A stretch of 64,000 nt of DNA from Pseudomonas poae (lineage in GTDB: Bacteria > Pseudomonadota > Gammaproteobacteria > Pseudomonadales > Pseudomonadaceae), in contig NZ_JYLI01000011.1 of NCBI RefSeq assembly GCF_001439785.1, forward strand, positions 1 through 64,000, written 5' to 3'. The notes beneath the pieces were generated by a model. That model was not told the DNA's origin. It made no database searches and worked only from the letters and a program-made list of their open reading frames with translations. The position numbers were made by a program, and so were the translations under genes. Positions 57,824 through 64,000 of this stretch are shown here, piece by piece. Numbering within the stretch: position 1 is the first letter of the stretch; each line of letters opens with the position of its first letter.

Positions 57824-59476
57824 ATGATCAAAGCCAGCCTGCGTAGTCACCTGACCCTTTGGTTTGCCGGGCTGTCATTGCTCACCTTGTTGAGCGTGGG
57901 CTTTTACGTGGGCCATATCGCCACCGAGCAGATGAAGCAGGCCAGCGGCAATGCGCTGCTGAGCACGGCGCGCTCCACGGCGGCGCTGCTGGCCGTGCAG
58001 TTGCGCGAACGTCAGCTGGAAGTCTCGCTGCTGAGCCAGGCACCGTTGTTTCGCCGCGGCGATCTGGATCAGCCGGACATCCTTACTCTGATGGAACTGC
58101 GCACGCGCTCGCGCGCCGAGTACGCGTGGATGGGCGTGGCCGACGCAGACGGCCGCGTGCACCAGGCGGCGAACGGGCTGCTGGTGGGCCAGTCGGTCGG
58201 CCAGCGCCCCTGGTTTCAGGCAGGCATGCGCGGTGAATACACCGGTGATCCCCACGAGGCCGTGCTGCTGGCCAAACTGCTGCCGGGCCCGGACAACGGC
58301 GAGCCGCTGCGCTTTATCGATTTTGCCGCACCGCTGCTCAATGCCCAGGGCCAGACCATTGGTGTGCTGGGCGCCCACGCGCACTGGCGCTGGATCACGC
58401 AGATCGTCGATTCGGCCGTGATGCAAAAAGATGCGTTTCCCGAGATCGAAGCGCTGATCGTCGACTTCGACGGCAAGGTGCTGTACCCCGAACTGCTTGC
58501 TGGTGAACAGATGGCAACGGACAAACTGAACACCGCGTCTGGCTGGTCCACGGGCAAAGGCTATGTCACTGCATCGGTCGCGGTGCCCAGCCCGTCCAAC
58601 GCCAAAGTGACCTGGTACATCATGCTGCGCCAACCCCTGGACGTCGCGCTGCAACCGGCGCGCACCCTGCTCTACAAATTGCTGCTGCTCGGCGTGCTCG
58701 CCGCCCTGGTGTTTGTGCTGGCGGCCTATTACCTGGCCTCCTCCCTCAGCCGCCCCATCGAGCGCCTGGCCAGGTCCGCCAAACGCGTGCAGGACCAGCA
58801 GCCCGGCGCCGTATTCCCGCAGGATCACGCGGTACTGGAGATCGCTCAACTGGGCCGCTCACTCACCGGCATGACCCAATCGCTGCTGGCCAAGGAGCGT
58901 CAGTTGCAGGATGCCAATGCCTTCCTCGAAGCGACCGTCGCGCAACGCACCGCCGACCTCACCCAAGCCAATGCCGACCTGCTCAACCTGGCCACCCACG
59001 ATGCGCTGACCGGCGTGTACAACCGTCGCCGCTTCGATGAAAAACTGGCCGAAAGCAGCCTGCTCTTTCAGCGCACCGGGCGCACCTTTGCCCTGCTGCT
59101 GATCGATGCCGACCACTTCAAGCAGATCAACGACACTTACGGCCATGCCGTGGGCGATGACGTGCTGCGCCAACTCGCGCAACTGATCAAGAGCACCACC
59201 CGCATTACCGACTTTGTTGCCCGTTACGGCGGCGAGGAATTTGCGGTGCTGCTGCCCACCGTAGAAGCCCCGGACAGCCCCGACGTGGTGGCCGAGAATA
59301 TCCGCGCGGCGATTGCCGAAGCGATGTTCGAGGGGGTTGGGCAGGTGACCGTAAGCATCGGCGTGAGCATCGCCGAACCATCAGACCGCGACACCCGCGC
59401 CCTGCTGACCCGCGCCGATCTGCAGCTATATGAAGCAAAGGCGAAAGGCCGCAATCGGGTAGCCCCCGTCAAATAA
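57824..59476 (+). CDS. Diguanylate cyclase with extracytoplasmic Cache sensor
   Basis: 550 residues: transmembrane helix (10-30), Cache/PDC periplasmic domain (35-280), second transmembrane helix (285-305), HAMP (305-360), a short coiled coil (355-385) and a GGDEF domain (385-548). Active site GGEEF 469-473; RITD at 460-463 is an intact I-site five residues ahead, so product feedback is expected, unlike the cyclase at 11898. Metal ligand in LLLIDADHFKQINDTYGHA. Confidence 0.93.
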   Translation: MIKASLRSHLTLWFAGLSLLTLLSVGFYVGHIATEQMKQASGNALLSTARSTAALLAVQLRERQLEVSLLSQAPLFRRGDLDQPDILTLMELRTRSRAEYAWMGVADADGRVHQAANGLLVGQSVGQRPWFQAGMRGEYTGDPHEAVLLAKLLPGPDNGEPLRFIDFAAPLLNAQGQTIGVLGAHAHWRWITQIVDSAVMQKDAFPEIEALIVDFDGKVLYPELLAGEQMATDKLNTASGWSTGKGYVTASVAVPSPSNAKVTWYIMLRQPLDVALQPARTLLYKLLLLGVLAALVFVLAAYYLASSLSRPIERLARSAKRVQDQQPGAVFPQDHAVLEIAQLGRSLTGMTQSLLAKERQLQDANAFLEATVAQRTADLTQANADLLNLATHDALTGVYNRRRFDEKLAESSLLFQRTGRTFALLLIDADHFKQINDTYGHAVGDDVLRQLAQLIKSTTRITDFVARYGGEEFAVLLPTVEAPDSPDVVAENIRAAIAEAMFEGVGQVTVSIGVSIAEPSDRDTRALLTRADLQLYEAKAKGRNRVAPVK

Positions 59477-59508
59477 TCTGCCCCGCAAGCCATTTCAGAC
59501 AATCCCCC

Positions 59509-59640
59509 GTGGCGAGCGGGCTTGCCCCGCGTTGGGCTGCGCAGCAGCCCCAAGACCATGCTCTGAGCACTGTCAGGTCGAACGCGTGCGCCTTGATGGG
59601 GGCGCTTCGCACGCCAACGCAGGACAAGCCTGCTCGCCAC
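59509..59640. repeat. Dispersed 133-bp intergenic repeat, copy 5 of 5
   Basis: GTGGCGAGCGGGCTTGCCCC at the left, AGGACAAGCCTGCTCGCCAC at the right. The arms have exchanged the AGCAGG/GTCC and AGCGGG/CCCC variants relative to copy 1, so it is the same element in the opposite orientation. Confidence 0.88.
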
Positions 59641-59658
59641 AGTTAAGCGTAAATCCCC

Positions 59659-59757
59659 TGTGGGAGCGGCGGTGCGACTTGCCCGCGGAAGCGGTGGGTC
59701 AGTCGACTCAATGTTTGCTGGGCCGACGCCTTCGCGGGCAAGCCCGCTCCCACATTT
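59659..59757. repeat. REPIN, GTGGGAGCGG type
   Basis: GTGGGAGCGGCGGTGCGACT has a small insertion in the left arm; the right arm GCCTTCGCGGGCAAGCCCGC TCCCAC is intact. The loop shares GTGGGTCAGTC..TTTGCTGGGCCGAC with the REPIN at 53000. Confidence 0.88.
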
Positions 59758-59794
59758 GATCGCGTTCACACTCACCCATACCGGTCAGCTCTAT

Positions 59795-59929
59795 GGCCGC
59801 CACGCTTTTGCTTTTGATCTTAGGCGCCCCGTCAAACACGCTGGCCGAGCCTGAGCAAGGTGCCGAGAAGTGAGCCGCCGTAAGGGCGGAACCCTAAGTC
59901 GCCATCACCGCAGCAACGGATATGTACAC
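59795..59929. repeat. Internally deleted copy of the large dispersed element
   Basis: Begins GGCCGCCACGCTTTTGCTTT and ends near GGATATGTACAC, the same two ends and orientation as 34100-34390, but ~150 bp of the centre is missing. Confidence 0.8.
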
Positions 59930-59969
59930 CGAAAAGTCGCACCGTTCGTTGCTTTGAGCATCACGCTGG

Positions 59970-59986
59970 CTTAACTGAACGGCATT
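59970..59986. repeat. 17-mer CTTAACTGAACGGCATT
   Basis: Identical to 17362-17378 and the complement of 17179-17195; again directly followed by GGGGCTTGCCCGCTC, a piece of repeat end. Confidence 0.8.
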
Positions 59987-60038
59987 GGGGCTTGCCCGCT
60001 CACCACAACAGGCTTGCTCGCAAACGGTTTTTAAACCC

Positions 60039-60890
60039 TCAGTCAATCAATCCCTGGGCGTCATAAAACGGATACGGCCCGGGGTACTCCCCGAACACAC
60101 CGTTATGGCTGACCAACCCCTGCTGCGCCTCCCAGCGATGCAACAGATACCCGGCCGGCTCCAGGTTGAAATGCGCCGGGGCCGCGTCCTGCAGATCCAG
60201 CACGATCTGGTGGGAGGTGCCGGGGCATACGCAGCTGAGGCTGCCACCGAAACGCCGCTGCATCGGCCGGTGCAGGTGCCCGCACAACAAGCGCTCCACC
60301 TGTGGATGACGGGCGATCAGTTGCTCCAGGGCCGTCGCATTGATAAACGGCTCACGGTCCATATGGCCAATGCCGCTGATGAACGGCGGATGGTGCAGGA
60401 TCAGCAGCGTCGGCGCGTGCGGGCGCAGCGCCAGTTGTGCGTCGAGCCACTGCAACTGGCTGTCGAGCAACTGCCCGCCATGGCTGCCCGGGATCGTCGA
60501 ATCCAGGCCGATCAAGCGCAGCGGATGGTCATCCACCACCCAGTCCAGGGGCGCCTGCGCCGAACGCGGCAAGTAGGCGTGATCGGCAAACGCGTCCAGC
60601 AACGGCCCGCGCGCGTCGTGGTTGCCGGGCACCAGGTAGCAAGGCATGTGCAGGCGTGCGAGTTCAGGGTGCAGCACCGCGTATTCATCGGCGCGGCCGA
60701 AGTCCACCAGGTCGCCGCTGATCACCACGATATCGGGGCGCGGGTGGCTGGCGTTCAGATGGTCGACGGCACGGCGCAGCGCGCCCAGGGTATCGACGAC
60801 CCCATAGGTCAGGCGCTGGCCGGCTTTGAGGTGCAGGTCGCTGATTTGCGCAACCAGAAACGGACTGTTCACAGGCAAACTCTCATGCAT
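60039..60890 (-). CDS. Calcineurin-like phosphodiesterase (CpdA/GpdQ-type)
   Basis: 283 residues from MHESLPVNSPFLVAQISDLH. Di-metal site: ISDLH (Asp18, His20), SGDLVDFG (Asp60), PGNHD (Asn90-His91), ILHHPP (His166/167) and CGHLH (His205, His207), the full class III cyclic-nucleotide phosphodiesterase set. Hydrolyses cyclic or other phosphodiesters. Its start overlaps the preceding ABC ATPase gene by 8 bp, so the two are co-expressed. That suggests processing of an imported phosphodiester rather than housekeeping cAMP control. Confidence 0.9.
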   Translation of the reverse strand: MHESLPVNSPFLVAQISDLHLKAGQRLTYGVVDTLGALRRAVDHLNASHPRPDIVVISGDLVDFGRADEYAVLHPELARLHMPCYLVPGNHDARGPLLDAFADHAYLPRSAQAPLDWVVDDHPLRLIGLDSTIPGSHGGQLLDSQLQWLDAQLALRPHAPTLLILHHPPFISGIGHMDREPFINATALEQLIARHPQVERLLCGHLHRPMQRRFGGSLSCVCPGTSHQIVLDLQDAAPAHFNLEPAGYLLHRWEAQQGLVSHNGVFGEYPGPYPFYDAQGLID

Positions 60891-61914
60891 TGAGGGTAAA
60901 CAACATGTGCGGCGTGATCGCCAGGGCAATCGGTGCGCCGACGGCATGCAGTTGGTTGTCGCTGCTGTCCACCAGCAATGGTTGCGGGCCGCCCACATCC
61001 ACCAGCAGACGGCTTTGCGCGCCCTGGAAAAACTGCGCCAGCAGACGCCCGTGCAGGTGCCCCTCGCCGTCCATCACCCGCAGGTGCTCGGGGCGGCAAT
61101 ACACGGTGGCGGGCACTTCGCCCGCCTGCCACGGCAACTCGCCCCCGCACACCGTCAGGCCCCTGGGCGATTGCGCGATCACCTGAAATGCATTCAGGTT
61201 GCCCACGAAGCCTGCGACAAACGCATTCGCCGGCTGTTGATAGATTTCCCGGGGGCTCGCCAACTGGGCCACGCGGCCCTGCTCCATCACCAGAATACGA
61301 TCGCCCAGGGCCATGGCTTCGCCCTGGTCGTGGGTGACAAACACCGAGGTAATACCGAGACCGCGCAGCAGTTCATTCAGCTCGCTGCGCAGACGCTCAC
61401 GCAGCTGGGCATCGAGGGCGGCCAGCGGCTCATCGAGCAACAGCACCTTGGGACGCGGCGCCAGGGCGCGAGCGAGGGCAACGCGTTGACGCTGCCCGCC
61501 CGACAGTTCGTGAATGCTGCGCCGGCCGTGATTGTGCAACCCCACCAGCTCCAGCAACTCGTCACAGCGCTTGTTGCGCTCCAGCGCCGACAGGCCGCGA
61601 ATCTTCAGGCCGTAGACGATATTGCCGGCCACATCCAGGTTGGGAAACAGCGCGTAGTTCTGGAACACCATGCCCACGTCGCGGCGCTCGATGGGCAGGC
61701 GGGTGACGTCCTGATCGCCGAAAAACACCTGCCCCACATCGGGCCGTTCCAAGCCGGCCATCAAGCGCAAGGTCGTGGTTTTACCGCAGCCGGAGGGGCC
61801 GAGAATGGCCAGGGTTTCGCCGCCTTCGACGGTCAGATCAAGGTTGTGCACGGCCACGGTGCCGTCGGCAAACGCCTTGCGACAGCCCTTGAGGCGAATA
61901 GTGATAGCGGTCAT
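60883..61914 (-). CDS. ABC importer ATP-binding protein (Fe3+/phosphonate/spermidine-like)
   Basis: 343 residues. Walker A GPSGCGKTT, Q-loop FQNYALFPNL, signature ELSGGQRQRVALARAL, Walker B VLLLDEPLAALD, H-loop VFVTHDQGEAMA, then a TOBE-like C-terminal domain. Close in type to PotA/AfuC/PhnT. It overlaps the permease gene by four bases and the phosphodiesterase gene by eight. Confidence 0.92.
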   Translation of the reverse strand: MTAITIRLKGCRKAFADGTVAVHNLDLTVEGGETLAILGPSGCGKTTTLRLMAGLERPDVGQVFFGDQDVTRLPIERRDVGMVFQNYALFPNLDVAGNIVYGLKIRGLSALERNKRCDELLELVGLHNHGRRSIHELSGGQRQRVALARALAPRPKVLLLDEPLAALDAQLRERLRSELNELLRGLGITSVFVTHDQGEAMALGDRILVMEQGRVAQLASPREIYQQPANAFVAGFVGNLNAFQVIAQSPRGLTVCGGELPWQAGEVPATVYCRPEHLRVMDGEGHLHGRLLAQFFQGAQSRLLVDVGGPQPLLVDSSDNQLHAVGAPIALAITPHMLFTLNA

Positions 61915-62705
61915 CGACGCTCTCCACGAGACAAACGGGCGCTGATGGCCTGCAACGCGATCAGCAGCGGCACGATCATCAGCAAAAAGATAAGGGTGTA
62001 GGCACTGGCGATTTCCAGGCGCGCCGAGGCGTAGCTGTCGGCCAGGCCCACCGGCAAGGTCTTGGTCATCGGCGTGTGCAGCATCCAGGTCAGGTTGAAC
62101 TCACCCAGCGAGAGGGTGACCACCATCAGCACACCGGCAAGAATCCCCGCCCGGCAGTTGGGCACCACCACGCTGAAAAAACGCTTGATCGGCCCTGCCC
62201 CCAGGCTTGCGGCGGCCTCTTCCAGCACCGGCAGTTGCTGACGCTGCATCACCGCCATCACCGGACGCACCAGAAACGGCAGGGTGAACAGCACATGGCC
62301 GACGAGGATGAACAGCCAACTGCTGCGGAACGCGCCGAACTGGCCATAGGTGAGCAACAACGCCAACGCACTGGCCAGGCCCGGCATTGCCACCGGCAGC
62401 ACCATCAACTCCTCGAAGGCGCGGCTGAAGCGGTTGTTCATGCGTACCAGCGCGTAGGCCGCTGGCACGCCCACCACGCACACGCACACCGCGCAGGCCA
62501 GGGCCAGTTGCAGCGACAACCACACCGTGGGCGAATAGGCCTGCCATACCTGGACCAGCCAGTCGAAGGTCAGGCCGCTGGAGAGCCCGACGAAGAAATT
62601 GCGCGTCAGCCCCGCCATCAACGACAGCAGCACCGGCACCAGCATGAAGGCGCATACCAGCAGGGTGAACAGCAGTTGCAGCACAAACAACGATGAGCGT
62701 TTCAC
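61911..62705 (-). CDS. ABC importer permease (second subunit)
   Basis: 264 residues from a GTG at 62705 (VKRSSLFVLQLL read as Met), which overlaps the stop of the preceding permease as GTGA; the much longer frame to 63032 is not credible. Six helices; coupling loop PVLEEAAASLGAGPIKRFF. PotC/PhnV-like type. Confidence 0.9.
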   Translation of the reverse strand: MKRSSLFVLQLLFTLLVCAFMLVPVLLSLMAGLTRNFFVGLSSGLTFDWLVQVWQAYSPTVWLSLQLALACAVCVCVVGVPAAYALVRMNNRFSRAFEELMVLPVAMPGLASALALLLTYGQFGAFRSSWLFILVGHVLFTLPFLVRPVMAVMQRQQLPVLEEAAASLGAGPIKRFFSVVVPNCRAGILAGVLMVVTLSLGEFNLTWMLHTPMTKTLPVGLADSYASARLEIASAYTLIFLLMIVPLLIALQAISARLSRGERR

Positions 62706-63517
62706 AGAACCGTCCCCGCGTTTTTCACCAGGCGCCGGGTCAGCAGCAACACGGCCCAGGTCACCGCCCCCAGCACCACCGACAAGGCGGCGGCGACGGC
62801 AAAGTTGGCGTAATTGGTGAACACGTTGTAGATCGCCACCGGTGTGACGTTCAGGCGCGTGCCCAAGGTAAAGGCGGTGCCGAAGGCGCCCATGGAGGTG
62901 GCGAAGCAGATCGCGCCACACGAGGCCAGCGCCGGCGCCAGGCCAGGGATGATCACATCGCATACCACGCGCCAGTGCCCTGCCCCCAGCGAATGCGCGG
63001 CCTCTTCCAGGCTGCGGTCGAGGCTTTCGCACGCCGCCATCACGGTGAGAATCACCCGTGGAATCGAGAAGTACAGGTAGCCGACGAACAGCCCCACCAA
63101 CGAGTAGGCAAAGATCCAGCGCTCACCGGCCAGTTGCAGGCCCAGCGCGGCGAACAGGCCCTGGCGCCCGGCCAGCAGGATCACCAGAAACCCCACCACC
63201 ACGCCGGGAAATGCCAGTGGAAAGGTGAGCAGCGCGACCAGCGCCGAGCGTCCGGAAAACTGCTGGCGTGCCAGAAATACACCGCTGATGCCGCCGATCA
63301 CCAACGCCGTCAGCGTCACGACGACGGCCAGCGCACAGGTTTGCACCAGGCTGCCCAGGTATTGCGCACTGCTCAGCACCTGCCAGTAACCGCTGCCTTG
63401 ACTGTCGCGGCTTTGGCCGCCGAGCAGCATCAGGTGCGCCAGCGGCAATAGCCAGAACGCCAGCAACAGCGCAAAGGCCGGGGCCAGTGCCCAGGCGGCG
63501 CGAGGGGTCGAGGCCAC
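62702..63517 (-). CDS. ABC importer permease (first subunit)
   Basis: 271 residues with six helices. The start codon is GTG at 63517, directly abutting the stop (TAA) of the binding-protein gene. Coupling loop RSLEEAAHSLGAGHWRVV. PotB/PhnU-like. Confidence 0.9.
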   Translation of the reverse strand: MASTPRAAWALAPAFALLLAFWLLPLAHLMLLGGQSRDSQGSGYWQVLSSAQYLGSLVQTCALAVVVTLTALVIGGISGVFLARQQFSGRSALVALLTFPLAFPGVVVGFLVILLAGRQGLFAALGLQLAGERWIFAYSLVGLFVGYLYFSIPRVILTVMAACESLDRSLEEAAHSLGAGHWRVVCDVIIPGLAPALASCGAICFATSMGAFGTAFTLGTRLNVTPVAIYNVFTNYANFAVAAALSVVLGAVTWAVLLLTRRLVKNAGTVL

Positions 63518-64000
63518 TTACTTGACCTCGTTGAGGTAGCGGGCGGCGAAGGCTTCCTGCACGGCGGCCATTTTCTGATAGTCCACCACGCCGGCACGGG
63601 CGTAGTCGCTGTCGGGCAGGAACTGCGCGGCCACGTCGGCCGGCATCTGCACCGGGCGCACCGGCCGCAGGTAGGCCTTGGCCCACAACGCCTGGCCTGC
63701 ATCGGACAATACGAAGTCGAGGACCTTTTCACCGTTGGCGCGGTGCGGCGCATTCGCCACCAGGCTCATCACATAGGGCACGCTGATGCTGCCTTCCTTG
63801 GGGATCACGAAGGCGACGTTGGCGTTGTCCTTGTAGCGGGCGCGGTAGGCGTTGAAGTCGTAGTCCACCAGGATCGGCAACTCGCCGGACAACACCCGCG
63901 CATAGGCCGTCTGCTTGGGCACGATAGGGGCGTTTTTCGCCAGCTTCTGGAAGTAGTCGATGGCCGGCGCGAAGTTGTCCAGATCGCCCCCCAGCGCGCG
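63518..64000 (-). CDS. ABC importer substrate-binding protein (partial, C-terminal part)
   Basis: The 3' 160 codons are in the window; the 5' end lies beyond the right edge. Visible blocks LSGELPILVDYDFNAYRARY, GSISVPYVMSLVANAPH and KVLDFVLSDAGQALWAKAYL are typical of the Fe3+/AfuA-SfuA and 2-aminoethylphosphonate binding protein group. First gene seen of the five-gene leftward operon. The ligand is not determinable from this part. Confidence 0.88.
   Translation of the reverse strand, partial: RALGGDLDNFAPAIDYFQKLAKNAPIVPKQTAYARVLSGELPILVDYDFNAYRARYKDNANVAFVIPKEGSISVPYVMSLVANAPHRANGEKVLDFVLSDAGQALWAKAYLRPVRPVQMPADVAAQFLPDSDYARAGVVDYQKMAAVQEAFAARYLNEVK

Larger units (their letters stand above)
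59477..60038. other. 562-bp repeat-filled intergenic region
   Basis: Between convergent genes. Contains, in order, 133-bp repeat copy 5, a REPIN, a deleted copy of the large dispersed element and the 17-mer seen near copy 2. No gene. Confidence 0.85.

Overview
This 64 kb window is high-GC, gene-dense chromosomal DNA from a pseudomonad, most likely the Pseudomonas fluorescens group. The evidence is near-canonical Pseudomonas proteins (XenA, AraD1/GguC family, FecI/FecR, SotB), paired REP elements (REPINs) of the GTGGGAGC/GTGGGAGG type, and several other dispersed Pseudomonas-style intergenic repeats. I see no rRNA, tRNA, CRISPR array, insertion sequence, prophage or integrase. The species call is inference.

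Layout. 1-7862: non-phosphorylative L-arabinose catabolism and uptake (AraF-type binding protein, lactonase, ketoglutarate-semialdehyde dehydrogenase, AraD1, MFS permease, divergent arabonate dehydratase, FCD-type GntR regulator). 8076-10208: TonB-dependent siderophore receptor with an upstream Fur-like site. 10412-11896: xenA and a divergent ArsR regulator that share a perfect inverted-repeat operator. 11898-13845: diguanylate cyclase and an unrecognised HTH protein. 14080-22447: bestrophin, amino-acid-type chemoreceptor, PQQ dehydrogenase, aldo-keto reductase and a protein with GIY-YIG-like motifs. 22515-30226: regulator-rich block (LysR, short AraC, two paralogous winged-helix/STAND ATPase proteins whose 3' ends overlap, GlxA type) ending in a pirin. 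30408-33591: SotB exporter, bile-acid:Na+ symporter family protein, AraC regulator. 33592-34408: non-coding compound inverted repeat. 34409-39703: orphan ABC binding protein, a small unknown, and a three-gene operon (haem-oxygenase-like iron protein, methyltransferase, Zn-alcohol dehydrogenase).

39958-48049 is the most structured locus: a glpSTPQUV-type (glycerol/polyol) ABC importer operon read leftward from a good -24/-12 sigma-54 promoter. Six TGAACA half-sites lie upstream, and a divergent GAF-AAA+-Fis activator follows. 48051-49528: FecI/FecR pair with no receptor beside it. 49777-52133: two divergent L,D-transpeptidases. 52164-59476: creatininase-family enzyme, a lipoprotein, a small unknown, YfcF-type glutathione transferase, a DUF1624 membrane protein, a MetE protein reduced to its N-terminal barrel, a LysE exporter and a Cache-GGDEF cyclase. 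60039-64000: an ABC importer operon (binding protein cut by the window end, two permeases, ATPase) co-transcribed with a calcineurin-type phosphodiesterase.

Most long ORFs antisense to these genes are GC-driven shadows. All functional names come from reading motifs and remembered family sequences; no search was run.
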